The notes under the pieces were generated by a model, which was given only the letters and a program-made list of their open reading frames with translations, was not told the origin of the DNA and searched no databases. From contig NZ_JAKUKA010000001.1 in NCBI RefSeq assembly GCF_023156195.1, forward strand, positions 496,001 through 560,000: a DNA stretch of 64,000 bases, read 5' to 3'. Every line of letters starts with the position of its first letter. Position 1 is the stretch's first letter. Both the position numbers and the translations under genes were made by a program. The DNA comes from Chitinophaga sedimenti. GTDB taxonomy: Bacteria > Bacteroidota > Bacteroidia > Chitinophagales > Chitinophagaceae. This document shows, one piece after another, positions 1 to 11,087 of the stretch.

Positions 1-547
1 CCTTTTTCCAGATGATGGGCTGAATGTTTTGCTCGGTTACAAACCGGAAGTGGGGCGTGGTCAGCGCGGCCACGATGCGGTCGCGCTCCTGCGGCAAGCC
101 CGTGATCGTCCCCACCGGGCAATCCGCGACCGGTCTAAAACGAACGGTGTGCGTGTTTTCGGACTGGCTGGTCACAAATAATACACAGCGATAGATCGCA
201 TTAAATTCCTGGTCGATGAAAGGTTGCTCCACCCCAAGACCATTTTGCAACAGTACGATCGGGGAGCTGCCGCACTTTGCGCGCAACGAATGGGACAGTC
301 GTGCGTTTCCGAATGACTTGTTGGTAAGCACCACGATGCCATCCAGGGTCGAAAAGGCGGAAAGCGTCTGCATCTCTACCGGCGCCTCAATGATGGATTC
401 GTCCGGCAGCAGTACACGAATGGACATTTGTTCGGCTACGCCGTTATCTACGCTGCCCCGTATCAATGTTACGCTGCGCCCTTCAGTGTGCAGCACCACG
501 GCGAGAGCTTTACCGATGGCGCCGGCGCCAATAATGTAAATATGCAT
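1..547 (-). CDS. panE: 2-dehydropantoate 2-reductase (ketopantoate reductase), N-terminal part
   Basis: NADPH-dependent reduction of ketopantoate to pantoate in pantothenate/CoA synthesis, or a paralogue of that fold. About 182 residues are visible before the window edge cuts the gene. The N-terminus reads MHIYIIGAGAIGKALA, a Rossmann beta-strand with the GxGxxG dinucleotide loop. Further in are a VVLTNKS strand, a QNGLG turn typical of the family, and an IIWKK stretch where the conserved active-site lysine of the family lies. The start is the first ATG after the divergent gap. Bacteroidota often carry several ApbA/PanE-like oxidoreductases, so the pathway assignment is less sure than the fold. 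No frameshift is seen in this part. Confidence 0.8.
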   Translation of the reverse strand, partial: MHIYIIGAGAIGKALAVVLHTEGRSVTLIRGSVDNGVAEQMSIRVLLPDESIIEAPVEMQTLSAFSTLDGIVVLTNKSFGNARLSHSLRAKCGSSPIVLLQNGLGVEQPFIDQEFNAIYRCVLFVTSQSENTHTVRFRPVADCPVGTITGLPQERDRIVAALTTPHFRFVTEQNIQPIIWKK

Positions 548-638
548 CGTTATAAGCCGCGGTTAGCGCGACAAATAAAGTTCAGCAAAAAGTAATTGCG
601 ATAACAGAGGCAGTTTTGAAAAAAATGACCATATCAGA

Positions 639-1255
639 TTACAGGAAGCGCGGGGTTTGCATGTCCAGTATACCCGTTGCCGGCCAGGGTCCATCGCTTA
701 TTTTCAGGGCGACGTGCGGCCAGGCAACCCAGGCGCTGCTGTTCATCGACGCGGCCGTTACTAAGTTCTTCAATACAATGACCAGGTCGTCTATGCGCCA
801 TACATCTTCGTTAGGATTATCCACTACCTCCCGGGACGCGTTAATGGCTTCCTGTGCAACCCGCGACAATACCAGCGAGGAGCAGGGAGGACTCCAGCAG
901 CCCAACCCGGAAAATGCGGCATGTATCCTTGCTGCTACTTCAATACCGCCCACAGCGTCCATCGTTACCGCGCAGGCCACCGGTTTACCAAAAAGGCGGG
1001 CGAGTTTTCGAAGGCAGTGGCTACTTCCGGGAACCGCTGCAGCGGAGAGCCCCAGTTATTCCAATACACACCTGTTACAATAAGAAACGCATCATGCGCC
1101 AGCAACAGCTCATATACCGCTTTGATAGTGGCGGGAGGCGCGGTGAGGTCGAGCAGGGAAGCGCCGGGTAATTGTTGCAATGCGGCATTGGCCAGTGCGC
1201 CGGAATTGCCGGCGGCACCGCGAATAGCGCCATTGATGATGAGTACTTTTTTCAT
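639..1255 (-). CDS. NAD(P)H-dependent FMN reductase / flavodoxin-fold oxidoreductase (frameshifted)
   Basis: About 205 residues after correction. It starts MKKVLIINGAIRG, the first strand and phosphate-binding loop of the flavodoxin-like NADPH-dependent FMN reductase family, and continues with a TGVYWNNWGSPLQ segment that resembles the flavin-contacting loop. It should be a small soluble flavoprotein reducing FMN or quinones; the substrate cannot be told. The frame breaks near 995, in a run of five T (coding strand); a sixth T joins the pieces as ...AFFGKPVACAVTMD. I read this as a homopolymer error. It is divergent from the sigma factor gene across about 120 bp. The ATG at 1255 is chosen because the signature strand starts there; earlier in-frame codons only extend into the intergenic region. 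Confidence 0.75.
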
Positions 1256-1378
1256 TTCGATAAGCCTGGTTGGATGTAAATGTAATATATGCGAACACAA
1301 ACATTATTAAATTCCGTCGAAACGCCGTAACTTACTTGCATCATCCATCCGCCCTTTTTTATCAACCAACTAAAGAGC

Positions 1379-1995
1379 ATGAACGGGAATTTGCACACGC
1401 AGGAATATTGGCGCCAGCTCCGGGACGGAAATACGGATGCTTTGTCCGCACTTTACCAGCTGCATTACGTAGGCCTCATTAATTATGGTGTGAAACTCGC
1501 TGGCGACCGCGACCTTGCCAACGACTGTTTTACCGCGGTACTGCTGGAGTTATGGGAAAAACGGCATAAGCTGCCGGAAGTGACCAACGTGCGTTCTTAT
1601 CTTATTACCTGTCTGCATCGCCGCATGCTGCACGAAATCGAATCCGGTAAAGGCGTACCCACAGCCATCTGCAGGTGGCCGGCGGGCAGGAACGGGAGTG
1701 GTCGCACGAGGAATATCTATCTGCTATTGAGGGCAATGATGAGCTTACAGAAGCTTTTGCCCGGGCATTCCGCCAGCTGACACAGCGCCAGCAACAATTG
1801 CTGCGCATGAAGTTTTTCGATAACCTGGATTACGACCATATCGCACAAACCTGCGGCATCACGAAACGAACGGCCTATAATATTATACACGATGCACTCA
1901 AACAGCTGAAACAGGAATTAAAAGGACATGAGCAGTCAACCGGACTGCCCATCGAAACCCTGCTATCGCTCTCCCTGCTACTCATTTTCCAGTAG
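1379..1995 (+). CDS. FecI-type RNA polymerase sigma factor (frameshifted)
   Basis: ECF sigma factor of about 206 residues that probably drives the downstream FecR/SusC/SusD operon. Region 2 is about residues 20-90 (LANDCFTAVLLELWEKR). Region 4, about 140-190, holds the helix-turn-helix core IAQTCGITKRTAYNIIHDA. One frameshift lies near 1657 in a CCC run; a fourth C gives a continuous reading VPHSHLQVAGGQ between the regions. The last residues are hydrophobic (TLLSLSLLLIFQ), common in Bacteroidota FecI homologues. The FecR gene begins 69 bp downstream, and sigma/anti-sigma/SusC order is the classic trans-envelope signalling arrangement: ligand-bound SusC signals FecR, which releases the sigma factor. 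That regulation is inferred from the family. Confidence 0.85.
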
Positions 1996-2064
1996 CGAAA
2001 AAAAAGTTTAACATTTTCATAGTAAATCGGGGAACTTCTGTCCTCTATATTATAAACGGGGAAA

Positions 2065-3198
2065 ATGAACTACCTGCGGCACAAGGCGGAAGACACGGTG
2101 ATGGACGAGTCCTTCCAGCAATACTGCACCGGCACAAATCCGGCGGCAGTAAGGTTTTGGGAGCAATGGCTGCAGGAACACCCGGATAAACAGGAACTGG
2201 TGCGGGTGGCCCGTGCCCTGTATCTGCGCCTCAACGGCGGTCTCGATGCAGACACCTTTACCCAACACCACCAGCAATTTGCGGCCGCATTGGCGGAAAA
2301 CGGTATTAAACCGGGCATGCAATTGCCTACCGGTATTATTCGCCGGGCGAACGGGTGGAAGTGGTATGCCATAGCCGTAGCGGCTATGTTGAGCGGATTG
2401 CTTATTATGATGTGGTTTATGCAACCTGAAATGCCGGGACAGCAGACGCTCGTGGCAAAAGACAAGCGGCCGGTGTATGTAAGCCAGCCCGGTGAACGTA
2501 AATCGTTCCAGTTGCCGGACGGTACCAAAGTTGTACTCAATGCCGGTAGTACCCTGTGGCTGGAAGACAGCTTCTACAACGGCAAACGTACGCTCACACT
2601 GGAAGGCGAGGCCTACTTCGACGTGGCGCAGGATGCTTCTGCACCCTTTATCCTGCACACGCCGGAAATGAAAATTACAGTGCTGGGAACCGCTTTCAAC
2701 GTGAAAGCCTATAAAGATGATGAAACGAACGAAACCTCGCTGGTAAAAGGACGTGTAAGGGTAGACCTGCGCGCCGGGCAGCAGGTATATCTTAAACCGG
2801 AGGAAAAAGTTACGGTCAGTTTAAAACACCATACGACACAAGAAATACAAACAATATCAACCAGGAAAGAACCGAAAGCCAAAGTCTATTATTCTATCGA
2901 CTCTCTCACTCACATTCCACATGACAGCGCAACTGTTGAATTATCATGGGTAGACAACCGGCTGATTTTTGCCGATGAATCACTAGGGGAAATTGCCCGC
3001 AAACTGGAACGCTGGTACGGCGTAAAAATTCAGTTCGATGCCGAAGAGCTTCGACAGTACCGCTTTACAGCGCACTTCAACAAAGAAACCCTGCAAAGGG
3101 TGCTGGAGGTGCTGCGGTTTTCCAGGGAATTTGATTTCCGATTCGAAAATGCCCACACAGTGGTGTTAAGCCAGCAAAAGATGGAAGAAAAGGAATAG
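2065..3198 (+). CDS. FecR-family anti-sigma factor
   Basis: Inner-membrane anti-sigma factor, 377 residues, intact. The first ~90 residues are the cytoplasmic sigma-binding part. One membrane segment lies at about 93-113 (WYAIAVAAMLSGLLIMMWFM). The periplasmic FecR domain follows (PGERKSFQLPDGTKV, then TLEGEAYFDVAQD and ITVLGTAFNVKAY, the usual family signatures), and a C-terminal DUF4974 repeat (LGEIARKLERWYGVKIQF ... FTAHFNKETLQRVLEVL) should contact the SusC signalling domain. It sits between the sigma factor and SusC, so its partner is the protein at 1379-1995. The intergenic stretch after it (3199-3339) holds small hairpins, for example GGGAATG/CATTCCC, but no clean terminator. Confidence 0.92.
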   Translation: MNYLRHKAEDTVMDESFQQYCTGTNPAAVRFWEQWLQEHPDKQELVRVARALYLRLNGGLDADTFTQHHQQFAAALAENGIKPGMQLPTGIIRRANGWKWYAIAVAAMLSGLLIMMWFMQPEMPGQQTLVAKDKRPVYVSQPGERKSFQLPDGTKVVLNAGSTLWLEDSFYNGKRTLTLEGEAYFDVAQDASAPFILHTPEMKITVLGTAFNVKAYKDDETNETSLVKGRVRVDLRAGQQVYLKPEEKVTVSLKHHTTQEIQTISTRKEPKAKVYYSIDSLTHIPHDSATVELSWVDNRLIFADESLGEIARKLERWYGVKIQFDAEELRQYRFTAHFNKETLQRVLEVLRFSREFDFRFENAHTVVLSQQKMEEKE

Positions 3199-3339
3199 TG
3201 ACGTATTCCCGACGGACATCGACATATAAATGAAAGAGGGAATGGTGACACATTCCCCCTTAGTTAAAGTTTGGAAACAGGAATCCTGTTGACGCGGTAA
3301 CCTGTTCCCTATTAGTTCACTTTAAACCTGTACGAAAGT

Positions 3340-6300
3340 ATGCAAAAAAACCAACTTCCGGGCAGGGGAGAGGGCTGCTTGTCCCGGCTCCCCGTCAAAG
3401 TACTTATGTTTATGAAACTGACCGTCATGCTTACGTTACTGGCCTGCCTGCACGTAAGCGCAGCCACCTACTCGCAGGATGTCAAAGTCTCGCTCAAGTT
3501 GAACAGTGCCTCTGTTCAGCAGTTGTTTAACGCGATCGAAAAAAACGGCCTATCGTTTCGTGTTCAGTAACGACATCATTCCGCGTAACTTCCGGGTAAG
3601 CATCGACGTGCAGAATACCGCCGTGTCAGAGGTATTAAGCCATGCACTGGACCGCTCCAACCTCGATTTCCGGCTGCTTGAAAATGATATGATCGTAGTG
3701 GCCGACCGTGCTTCCATCCGCCAGTTAATGCGTGTGGAGGGCCGGGTAACAGATGCTGCGGGCGAACCGCTCGAGGGCGTAAGCATCACCATTAAAGGCT
3801 CCGCCGGCGGTACCTTCAGTGGCGCAAAGGGCGTGTTTGCACTCAACGTGCCCAATGGCAATGCCGAACTGGTATTCAGTTATGTAGGCCTCGAAACACT
3901 CATTGTTCCGCTGAACGGCCGTAAAACCCCTGGACGTGCAGATGAAAGGTGCACGCCAGTTAAGTACGGTAACCGTTGTGAACACGGGTTTTCAACAGTT
4001 AAATAAGGAGCGGGCAACAGGTTCCTTCGGTTATATTGATAAAGAACAGCTTGGCCGCCCGACTACCAACATTGCGAGCCGTATTATCGGCACCACGGCC
4101 GGCGTACAGGCGAAACTGGATGTAGACGGCAATCCTACCTTCGAAATCCGTGGTAAATCGAGTCTGTATGCTACTGCATCACCATTGGTGGTCGTAGATG
4201 GTTTTCCCATCAGCGGCGACTTTAATACCATCAACCCGAATGATGTGGAAAGTGTGACCATTTTGAAAGATGCGGCTGCCGCGTCTATCTGGGGCGCGCG
4301 TTCAGCGAACGGCGTGATCGTGGTGACTACTAAAAAAGGGCAGAAGGGTACCCCGCTGCGCGTGGACTTTTCCGCTTTTACCAAAATGGGCGGCAAATTT
4401 GACTGGACTATGTAAACCCGCTGGCTTCTTCCGCGCAAACAGTGGATTATGAAACAAGGTCGTTCAATAAATGGAGCGCGCGCACCAATCCCGGTACGAT
4501 CACCAACGTCGGTATGGCCTGGTCTTCCGCCACCATCGCGTTAAACGAGCACTTCCTGGGTTATATGACCACTGCCGAAAAAGATGCCGTGCTCGCGCAG
4601 TTAGCACAGCAAAGCAATAAGGGGCAGATCCGCGACCTGCTGCTGGCCAACCCTAATACCCAGCAATATAACCTTAGCTTATCGGGATCGAACGGGCGCA
4701 TGTCTAACATGTTATCGTTTTTGTTTGAAGATAACCAGTCGAACTTCAAAGAGACCGGCTACCAGAAATACCTGCTTAACTTTCGCACTACGGCAAACAT
4801 CGCGCGCTGGCTGGATTTCAACTTCGGCGGCATGATGCACTACAACAAAGCGGAAAACAGCGGCGTAACACTGGGCGACATTCAGGGCCTTTCTCCATAT
4901 GAAATGTTGAAGAACCCCGATGGTACCCTTACCAATATCCAGCAATACTACACGCCGATCATCACCCGTTTGGTGCCTACTGCGCGCTTTCCGTACAGCG
5001 ACTGGACGTATAACCCGGTGCAGGAAATTGCCAACCGCGACCTGCGCAGCACACAGCTAAACGCGCGTATTATGGGCGGTCTTACGCTTAAACTGATCAA
5101 GGGTTTAACGCTGGACAGCAAATTCCAGTACGAGATTTTCAACACCTTTAACCGCAACCTGTACAACGACAGAACATTCTATGTTCGCAATACCGTAAAT
5201 GTGGCTACCTCCACGGAACCAGACGACCGGCGTGCTGACGCCGAACCTGCCCAAAGGCGGTATCCTGACGCAGAACAGGAGCAGGGCGCAGGCATACAAC
5301 CTCCGCAACTCCATCAATTATAATAACATCTTTGCGCGGAAGCATGAAGTGAATTTTATTGCCGGTGCGGAAATCAGCAACCAGGTAACGGAAACTTTCG
5401 GCAACCCGATCACTTACGGGTATAATGACGAAACCCTTACCTCCGGTGTGTTTCCAAATGGTCCGGGCGGTACGTTCAAAACCATCCAGAACTGGCTGGG
5501 CAGCAACCAGACCTTTGGTTATTCCAACTCCTTCTCGTACGCAACCAACCGCTATTTCTCTTCTTTCGCGAACCTGGCATATACCTATAACGGCAAGTAT
5601 ACCGCTTCGGGCAGCTTCCGTACCGATGCATCAAACATCATCGCGGATGATCCGAAGTATCGCTATTCCCCGTTCTGGTCGGCCGGTTTGGCCTGGCAGC
5701 TGCACCGCGAGGATTTCCTGCGGGCGGCTACCTATGTTAACCGCCTGAACCTGCGTGCAACGTATGGTTATAATGGAAACGAAGACCGTTCAACCTCCTT
5801 TATGCCGCTGATCGCGGTGGGGGCTACGCCTAACGTGTATACCAACGACTATACGGCTACGATATCCAGCTACGGTAACCCCACCCTGCGTTGGGAAAAA
5901 ACTGCTACCTGGAACCTTGGTGTGGATTACAGCCTGTTTGGCAACCAGCTCTTTGGTAAAGTGGACATCTACAGTAAATATGGCCGTGACCAGATCGCGC
6001 AGCTGACCATCCCGGCGGCGAACGGCACCACTTCGCAGAAACTGAACAATGCGGAAATCAGCAACCGTGGTATTGAACTGGAAATTGGTACGCAGCAAAG
6101 CATCACTAAAAGGATCAGCTGGCAGGGTAATGTCAACTTCTCCTTTAACCGCAACCGCGTAGAAAAACTGTTTGTGGCGACTTACGCAGCATCTACCCTG
6201 GTAGGTGGCGGTAGTGGCGCTTATGTGCAGGGTGCTAACGCAAACGACCTGTGGCGCTTTAAATATGCCGGCATGCAAAATGGCCAGCCAATGGTAACAG

Positions 6301-6866
6301 GAGAAAAGGGACAGCTGTATAACTTCGGCGCCTTTACACCCGGCGATGGCCGCAATTACCTGGTAAATATGGGTACTACTGTCGCACCTTACACGCTCGG
6401 TTTCATGAATACCTTCAGGGTATATGATTTCGATTTGTCCTTTATTCTGACGGGTAAATTCGGACATGTGTTCCAGCGTAAAGGCTTTAACTATCCGCCT
6501 ACCTGGACCGGCCGCGTACTGCCGAATGTGAAACTGTCTGAGGTGCTGAACGGCGACCCGCAGAACATTGTGCCGCTGCCGCAGAACGATGTGGAAGATC
6601 GCTACTACTTCTGGGACCGTTTCCACCAGTACATGACTTACCTGATCGAGAATGCTTCGCATGTGCGCATGCAGGAGGTGAACCTTACGTACAACCTGAA
6701 CAAGGCCAATCTCACCCGCCTGCATTTGCAGCATGTGCAGTTGTTTGCGCAGGGAAACAACCTGTTTACCATTTATGCGAACAAAGCAAAAGAAGATCCG
6801 GAATACCCACTTGGCACCATGCGTCCGCAGCCAACGGTTACCCTGGGCCTGAAAGTGAGCCTTTAA
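3340..6866 (+). CDS. SusC/RagA-type TonB-dependent outer-membrane transporter (several frameshifts)
   Basis: About 1,175 residues after correction. In order: signal peptide (KLTVMLTLLACLHVSAATYSQ), an N-terminal STN signalling domain (YRFVFSNDIIP) that should talk to FecR, a carboxypeptidase-like beta-sandwich (VEGRVTDAAGEPLEGVSI), the plug domain with the SusC hallmarks (ASPLVVVDGFPISGDF, VTILKDAAAASIWGARSANG), and a beta-barrel ending in TLGLKVSL. Frame breaks lie near 3545 (A run), 3926 (AAAA before CCCC), 4403 (CCTGG reduced to CTGG) and 5215 (extra G). Each is repaired by a one- or two-base change, so I treat it as one live gene. With the SusD lipoprotein it forms a lidded-pore importer. 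No glycoside hydrolase is present, so the substrate is unknown. Confidence 0.88.
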
Positions 6867-6896
6867 GATGAATTTGCGATTTTAAAAACAGTACTC

Positions 6897-8427
6897 ATGA
6901 CGATTTCTTACAAACATATATTCCGTTCTGCCCTGTTGTTTGGTGTGTTAGGCTTTTCCGCCTGTGACAAGTTCTGGAAGAACGGCCGAATAAAACTTCC
7001 GCAGTGGAGGCTACGACGGCGGCGCAACTGGAAGCGCTGCTGAACAACACCGCCACTTTTTACACAGAAGCGAATCGCACCGCGATTTACAGCACGGACG
7101 ATTGCGGCCTTTCCGCTGCGATGTACAAAGCGTCCGCCAGTCCATTTAACATGGCAGCCGTAGAATTTGCCACCTGGGATACCCTGTACCTCCAGGACGA
7201 TACCCAGGAAACCATGTGGAGCACGGAATACCGCAAGATTTTTAACGCCAACATGGTGTTAAGCCTGGTAGGCTCCGTGTCGGGCACCGACGAACAAAAG
7301 GCGATCCTGACCGCGGATGCACATTTTATCCGTGCTTACAGCTACTTCCAGCTGGCCAGTACGTTTTGTCTGCCGTATAACGAATCCACTAAAAACGAAC
7401 TGGGACTGCCCCTTAAAACCAGCACCAGCTTTGAAGAGTCGCTGAAAAGGGTGCCTTTGCAGGAAGTGTATAAGCAAATAGAGTCCGACCTGGCGGAGGC
7501 GTTGAAAATTACAAGCCCCTGGTGCAGGAAGGCCGTCCGCGTCACTGGCGGGCGAATAAGGCCGCGGTAAACGGTTTTGCGGCCAGGTATTACCTCACCC
7601 GCAATAACTACGCAGAGGCTCAAAAATACGCGCAACTGGCGCTGGACGAGTACAGCGTATTGGTGGATTATAACACCCAAATGCGTTATGGCCGTACCCA
7701 GAGCGTGGTGATCGACCCGGGTAAGCCGGAATCGAAAACCGTGGTGTTGCAGTATCCTTATACGCATGATAACCAGACTGACCTTACGGATATGGTGGGT
7801 TGGAAAGAGTTCCTGTACTTCCGCATGCTGAATCATGGCAGCTGGTGGTACATTCCCAGCCAGGCGTTGCTGAACCTGTACGATAAAGACCACGACCTGC
7901 GTTACCGCTATCACATCGTGGAAAACTATTCATACGACAGGGGGATGATCAACCCGAGCTTCGACTATCCAGGTTATATCTTCTTCTTTAAAGATCGCCT
8001 TCCTTCGGGCCCCACGGTAGCGGAAATGCTGCTCATCAAGGCCGAGGCGCTGGCGCGTACCAACAAACCGGGTGAAGCTATGGCGCCATTGAACCTGCTT
8101 CGCGCCAACCGTATGACGCCTGGCGCCTGGGTAACCCTGGTAGCCACTACACAGGACGACGCCATCGCGAAAGTGCTGGAAGAGCGGAGGAGGGAACTGC
8201 CGTTTACACAACGCTGGCAGGACATTCGCCGTTACAACAATAATGAGTATGCCCCGGACGACGTATCGCTCACCCGTGATTTTTACCCCTACACAGTAGC
8301 GGCGGTGCAAACGAATGAGGCGATCAAAACTTATTCATTGCCTAAAGGATCCCGTCGCTTTGCGCAGCCGATTCCGCGTACGGAAATGGTGGCCAGCAAC
8401 GGTGTGATCGAGCAAAATAAATATTAA
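6897..8427 (+). CDS. SusD/RagB-family substrate-binding lipoprotein (two frameshifts)
   Basis: Surface lipoprotein of about 510 residues that caps the SusC pore. The N-terminus is a lipoprotein signal (SALLFGVLGFSAC, lipobox FSAC). The body has the SusD tetratricopeptide-like core (AKILTADAHFIRAYSYFQLA; VAEMLLIKAEALARTN) and the usual C-terminal signature VLEERRRELPFTQRWQDIRR. Frame breaks are near 6974, where TTCTGG should be TTCCTGG (restoring FLEERPNKTSAV), and near 7506, where an A run is one short (restoring LKNYKPLVQEGR). The start is the ATG 30 bp after the susC stop. Family assignment is firm; the ligand is not deducible. Confidence 0.9.
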
Positions 8428-8477
8428 CCCGGCCGCGGTGACCGCCACGGTCACCGCGGTTATATACACACCCGTTT

Positions 8478-9529
8478 ATGAAACAATTGATTTGCATCCT
8501 GGCGGCGGGACTGCTATGGCAGTCTGCGAACGCTCAATCGTACCGCGTTACCGGCAAACTGGAAGGCCTGAATAATGACAGCGTGTTGCTGATTGTGCGT
8601 AAGAGCAACATGGCCTTCGATACCTTACGCACCCGGGCCAGGGCAGGGAAGTTCCGGTTTACAGGAAAAGTGAATGGTGTACAGCAGGCTACTTTGGTGC
8701 CGGGCGGCCTCCGTTCCCGCAAGTTCTTCCGTTTTTATGCAGAGCCGGGAAATATTACCCTTGCGGGGCATAGTGATACGATGGACTACATTCGTGCTTA
8801 CGGCACCCCGAATAATAGGCTGCAAACGGAGGAGCGCATCCGGGAGCGGGAGCAATATGCTATTGTGAAACAGCTGCGCGATGAGGGAAAAACAGCGGCA
8901 TCCGAAAAATTATACGATGAGATATGGGCCGCGAAACGTGCGATCATCCGCCAGCATCCGAATACCATGGTCAGTGTGATGAACTTTTACGTACTGGCGT
9001 CCCGTGTTCCGCTGGATACCGCATTGGCGCTGTATGAAGTACTGTCGCCGGCGATGAAGCAAACAGACTTCGCCAAAGACACCCGGCAGCGGTTGGCAAA
9101 GCGCGAAACGGTGCGGGTAGGCAAGCCGGCGCCAACTTTTGAAGCAGTGGATATGGACGGGAAACCGGTAAGTACAGCCGGTCTGAAAGGTAAGTACGTA
9201 CTGCTCGACTTCTGGGCCAGCTGGTGTGTGCCTTGCCGCGCCGAGAATCCTTACGTGGTGGCAGCTTATCAGCAGTATAAAGATAAAGGCTTTACCGTAG
9301 TCAGCGTTTCGCTGGACAATGACGGAAAGAAATGGAGGGACGCGATTGCGAAAGATGGTCTTACCTGGCAACATATTTCGGAACTGAAAGCCCCGGATGA
9401 GCCCATCGCCAACCTGTACGGTGTGCAGTCCATACCCGACAACTTCCTAATATCTCCCGAAGGACAAATAGTAGCAGCCCAATTAAGAGGAGAGGAACTT
9501 AAAAAAACATAGCAGACATCATAAAATAA
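8478..9529 (+). CDS. TlpA-like thiol-disulfide oxidoreductase with DUF4369-type N-terminal domain
   Basis: Secreted or lipid-free periplasmic protein of about 350 residues. It has a signal peptide (CILAAGLLWQSANAQ), an N-terminal beta-rich domain of the DUF4369 type (YRVTGKLEGLNNDSVLL), a helical middle, and a C-terminal thioredoxin fold of the AhpC/TSA-TlpA class with active site FWASWCVPCRAENPY at about residues 245-259. The last codons are shifted by a short A run at 9500; adding one A changes the ending from LKKT to LKKNIADIIK and moves the stop to 9527-9529. It begins 50 bp after susD and is followed in 5 bp by a second TlpA protein, so it belongs to the operon. Such pairs next to SusCD genes are common in this family; their substrate is not known. 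Confidence 0.85.
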
Positions 9530-9534
9530 CCACC

Positions 9535-11044
9535 ATGCAAAAACAATTACGATGCTGGCAGCAGCCTGCATCCTTTCCATGAGCGCGTATGCGCAGGGGC
9601 CACGTGCCGAAAAACCAAAGGCTACCCCTGAGGAAATTGCCGCCCTCAAAAAGATGTGGAAAAGAATTTTAAAGACGCACAGGCGCATAAAGATTACATC
9701 TATGCAGTAGGTGCCGAAAGTGAAGAACTGAAAAAGCAATATGATGCATGGATCAAAGCGCATCCTAAGTTGGTGGAAATTCCTTTTGCTTATGCCGAAG
9801 GGTTATATAACAAGGAACTGCCTACCGCCAAACCTTACCTGGAAAAGGTGGTAAAGCTCGACCCGAAAAATGGTAAAGCTTACCAGATGCTGTGGATAGA
9901 TGCCGAAAGGTGGGGCGACTTTGAAGGCGGCCGTAACTACCTGAAAAAGGCGACAGAGGCTGATCCTAAAAGCCCGGACCATGCGTTTTACTACGCCAGC
10001 TCTTTTGAGGATGTAGATTCTGCCAAACACCACGATCTGATGCTCTCCATGCCCGATCGCTATCCCGGTACCGAAAGAGGTGCGCAGGCGCTGTACTGGC
10101 TGGCACAACGCTCTACTAACCCCACGGTGAAAATACAGGTATGGGAGCTGGCGCGCAAGAAATACGATCCGGGAAAATCGGGTTGGACCTCCGGCGCCAT
10201 GAGTGTCTATTACAATTACCTGCTGACGCGTGATGTGGCAAAAGCGAAAAAGCTGGCAGAGGACCTGTTGCAGAACGATTCGCTGCGTACCAGTAAAGAC
10301 TGGCTGCAGAATAAAGAGGTGGCGGATGTAATTCTCGCCGGTCGTGCATTAGCGGCGGCGGGTAAATACCAGGAAGCCATTCAGAAATATAACACCGCAC
10401 CGAAGTTGCGCTATAGCAGTGCGGGTACTATTTTATTGAAAGATAAAGCCAGCGCCAATGCAGCTGCGGGTAATACACAGGCGGCCTACGACAGCCTGCT
10501 GCTGAACTATGCGGTAGACCCTACCGACGAAATCTATGCCCTCATGGGTACTTACGGCGGTAAACTCGGTAAAAACAATACAACGATCCAGCAGGAAGTG
10601 TGGAAGCAGCGTAAATCTAAAGCCGAGCCGGCCACGCCGTTTTCGTTGGATAACTACCTGACTTCCGGTAAAACATCGCTGCCCGATCTGAAAGGTAAAG
10701 TGGTGCTGGTAACATACTGGTTCCCTGGTTGCGGCCCCTGCCGCGGCGAGTTCCCGCATTTTGAAGCCGTAGTGCGCAAGTATAGCAAAGACCAGCTGGC
10801 CTACATCGGTATCAACATACAACATGACCAGGATCCATATGTAGCGCCGTTCATGAAGCAGAGCGGTTATTCATTTACACCTGTACGTGATGAAAAGGAA
10901 AAGCGCGGTAACCTGAAAGCGTTTGGTGCGCCTACAAATTACCTGATCGATAAAGAAGGCAATATCGTATTCTCCAATTTCCGCACGGACGAACATAACC
11001 ACCGTACGCTGGAATTGATGATCAACGAGCTGCTGGATAAATAA
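9535..11044 (+). CDS. TlpA-like thioredoxin with helical-repeat N-terminal region (two frameshifts)
   Basis: About 503 residues. It has a signal peptide (TITMLAAACILSMSAYAQ), a long helical region with TPR-like repeats (AYQMLWIDAERWGDFEGGRNYLKKA; ALAAAGKYQEAIQKY shares the TPR pattern), and a C-terminal thioredoxin domain with active site WFPGCGPCRGEFPHF near residue 400. The early frame is broken near 9540 and 9650, both in A runs one base short (restoring MQKTITML and ALKKDVEKNF). It is probably a periplasmic disulfide reductase, possibly serving proteins moved by the adjacent SusCD pair (inference). It ends just before a strong hairpin terminator. Confidence 0.82.
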
Positions 11045-11046
11045 AT

Positions 11047-11087
11047 TGAAAAGCCGTGTAAGCGTTCGAGTTTACACGGCTTTTTTA
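11047..11087. terminator. Bidirectional rho-independent terminator
   Basis: Inverted repeat AAAAGCCGTGTAA / TTTACACGGCTTTT with a short loop and T-rich 3' side, between convergent genes. It should end the susCD-tlpA operon, and its right arm includes the stop region of the NmrA-like gene on the other strand. Confidence 0.8.

Noticed and set aside
2050..2658. Minus-strand open frame of 202 codons opposite fecR
   Set aside because: Shadow of the FecR gene, with no family features.
5790..6734. Long minus-strand open frame opposite susC (314 codons)
   Set aside because: It is antisense to the SusC barrel, has no recognisable domains and shows codon use expected of a shadow frame.
3340..6866. 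Programmed frameshifting or multiple short genes in the SusC region
   Set aside because: Breaks occur at unrelated positions and the pieces join into one standard SusC protein; the same kind of error is seen in most genes of the window.
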